NCBI GenBank assembly: GCA_036927565.1
Contig: JAYESD010000001.1
Location: 6,138,001 to 6,202,000, forward strand
Origin: Tuctoria greenei
Taxonomy: Eukaryota; Streptophyta; Magnoliopsida; Poales; Poaceae
Length of the DNA: 64,000 nucleotides
Reading direction: 5' to 3'
Position numbers and translations under genes: made by a program. Shown one piece after another: positions 62,134 through 64,000 of this stretch. Within the stretch, counting starts at the first letter, position 1, and the number at the start of each line of letters is the position of its first letter. The notes below the pieces were generated by a model. That model did not search any database. It was not told the DNA's origin and saw only the letters and a program-made list of their open reading frames with translations.

Positions 62134-64000
62134 TTATATCTCAATTATGTGACAAAGGTTATAATTGCTTGTTTACTAATGAGGGTGTGACCGTCTTTAG
62201 AAGGAGTGATGATTCCGTTGCGTTCAAGGGTGTGTTAAAGGGAAAGCTTTACCTTGTTGACTTCAACAAAGATAAAGCCGAACTTGACACATGCTTGATT
62301 GCAAAGAACAACATGGGTTGGCTGTGGCATAGACGGCTAGCGCATGTTGGTATGAAGAATCTTCAAAAACTTCTCAAGGGCGATCACATCCGAGATTCGA
62401 AGGATGTTTTTGAGAAAGACAGACCTTATAGCGCATGCCAAGCCGGGAAGCAAGTTGGAGCACCTCATCCCGCGAAGAACTTCATGACTACAACAAGACC
62501 GCTCGAGCTACTTCACATGGACCTCTTCGGTCCAATTGCTTACATAAGCATCAACGGTAACAAATATGGTTTAGTAATTGTTGATGACTTTTCACGCTTC
62601 ACTTGGGTTTTCTTTTTGCATGATAAGACAAAAACTCAAGGAGCCCTCAAGAATTTTCTCAAGCATGTCCAAAATGAGTTCTCATTGAAGGTAAAGAACA
62701 TACGAATCGACAACGACACGGAGTTCAAGAACACTCAAGTTGAGGAGTACCTGGACGAAGAAGGAATAAAGCATGAGTTTTCAGCGCCTTACTCCCCTCA
62801 ACAAAACGGAGTTGCCAAAAGGAAGAACCGAACACTCATAGAGATGGCGAGAACAATGCTCGATGAATACAAGACCTCAGATCATTTTTGGGCGGAAGCG
62901 GTTAACATCGCTTGCCATGCCATAAACCCACTCTACCTTCATCGACTACTCAAGAAGACATCATATGAGCTACTCACCGGTAACAAGCCAAATATTTCTT
63001 ATTTTCGAGTCTTTGGTTCTAAATGCTATATTTTGAACAAGAAGCCTAGGACTTCAAAGTTCACTTCGAAGTTCGATGAAGGTTTCTTGCTTGGCTATGA
63101 CTCGAACACTTACGCCTATCGTGTCTTCAACAAAGTCTGCGAACTTGTTGAAGTAGCACGTGACGTAGTGTTCGATGAAACTAACGGCTCTCAAAAGGAG
63201 CAAGTTGATCCATGTGTGCTAGATAGAGAAGAAGCTCCTTGTCAAGCATTGAGAAGAATGGTGTTGGGCGATGTTCGACCACAAGATCCACCTCTACATG
63301 TGCATGAGGAAGATGAACCACAAGAGGAGGCCAATGATCAAGGGGGAGCTTCCATACAAGATCAACCTCAAGAAGACAATGATGATCAACAAGTCAATGA
63401 GGGCAACCATCTAGGGGGAGAAGAAGAAGATCATGGAGACACAAGACCGCAAATGCCACACCCAAGAGTACACCAATGCGTCCAAAGAGATCACCCAATC
63501 GACAAAATCATGGGTGACATCCAAAAGGGAGTAACAACTAGATCTCACATAGCTAACTTTTGTGAGCATTACTCGTTTGTGTCCTTTTTGGAACCACGCA
63601 GGATTGAGGATGTATTGAAAGATCCAGACTTGATGGTGGTGATGCAAGAAGAATTGAACAACTTCAAACGGAACGAGGTGTGGGAACTCGTCGAAAGACC
63701 TAACACGAACGTCGTCGGCACCAAATGGGTCTTCTGCAACAAACAAGATGGACACGGGGTGGTGACAAATAAAAAGGCACGACTTGTGGCCAAAGGGTAT
63801 TCACAAGTCGAAGGTTTGGATTTCGATGAAACCTTTGCTCCCGTAGCTAGACTTGAATCAATTAGAATATTGCTTTCATATGCTACTCACCATGATTTCA
63901 AGCTCTACCAAATGGATGTGAAAAGCGCCTTCCTCAATGGTCCAATCAAGGAGGAGGTGTACGTGGAGCAACCTCCCGGATTTGAAGACAAAGAGTTCCC
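62134..64000 (+). pseudogene. copia integrase and N-terminal RT, open to the window end
   Basis: About 622 codons without a stop, from DYISQLCDKGYNCLFT to the edge. The integrase zinc region reads WHRRLAHVG and then PYSACQAGK, where the first Cys of CSAC is Tyr. Core acids are Asp in HMDLFGP and Asp in RIDNDTEF. The third, normally Glu in NGVVERKNRT, is Lys (NGVAKRKNRT), which should abolish catalysis. A long acidic linker (63180-63450) leads to RT with NFKRNEVWELV, KARLVAKGYSQVEGLDFDET and MDVKSAFLNG. The YVDD motif lies beyond 64000. The frame is open but the enzyme is predicted dead. Confidence 0.85.

Larger units (their letters stand above)
58004..64000 (+). mobile_element. Sirevirus-like Ty1/copia retrotransposon, 5' part, runs off the window
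   Basis: 5' LTR 58004-59421, primer-binding site TGGTATCAGAGC at 59428-59439, then gag, zinc knuckle, protease, integrase and the first part of RT on the plus strand. The LTR start TGAAAGTGCATC, with GTGGGTTTTGG soon after, and the pol sequence (QVEGLDFDETFAPVARLES, HDFKLYQMDVKSAFLNGP) are typical of grass Sireviruses. Gag is broken by stops and shifts, and integrase has lost key residues, so this copy is not autonomous. Its 3' LTR and target duplication lie beyond 64000; the 5-bp left flank is ACAAT. Confidence 0.88.

Overview
The window is nuclear DNA of a flowering plant, almost certainly a grass. It has intron-split genes with GT/AG borders, an ARGONAUTE1 gene very like the rice AGO1 paralogues, Stowaway and Tourist MITEs, and Tat, chromovirus and Sirevirus-type LTR retrotransposons nested in each other. 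The species cannot be named from the sequence alone. I see no prokaryotic operons, CRISPR arrays, tRNA or rRNA genes.

Layout. 1-2,891: first coding exon of a GARP/G2-like (KANADI-type) MYB transcription factor on the minus strand, running off the left edge, then its upstream region. 2,892-15,821: a complete but decayed Tat-lineage Ty3/gypsy element (LTRs of 844/845 bp) with broken gag-pol, a second RNase H, a tandem-repeat spacer and a long antisense ORF. 15,822-30,700: gene-poor DNA with MITEs, a hAT-like element, a broken eIF3G fragment, a 1.25-kb deleted copia element with 96-bp LTRs, and two 314-bp Tourist-like MITEs in inverted orientation.

30,700-44,340: the main host gene, AGO1. It has a probable 5'UTR exon near 30.8 kb, 22 coding exons (38,178-44,089; 1,060 codons plus stop, reading frame intact) and a conserved miR168 target site. 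The 5'UTR intron has grown to about 7.2 kb. A solo LTR (TSD AAACA) landed there first, and a full-length, coding-intact copia element (TSD TATAG; LTRs differ at 1 of 578 positions) then landed inside the solo LTR, antisense to AGO1. AGO1 is the effector of small-RNA silencing, so a very young retrotransposon in its own leader intron is the most biologically suggestive feature here.

44,340-58,003: small hairpins and a MITE, then two zf-GRF-like pseudogenes on the minus strand. One is split by a 10.3-kb chromovirus-like gypsy element with 2.78-kb LTRs (TSD AGGTT). 58,004-64,000: 5' part of a Sirevirus-like copia element, cut by the window end, inserted into the second GRF-like pseudogene.

The strongest unexplained pattern is a palindromic motif, core GGACTAGTCC/GGACAAGTCC, clustered upstream of the TATA box in the LTRs of both the gypsy element (46,740-57,044) and the unrelated copia element (58,004 onward).
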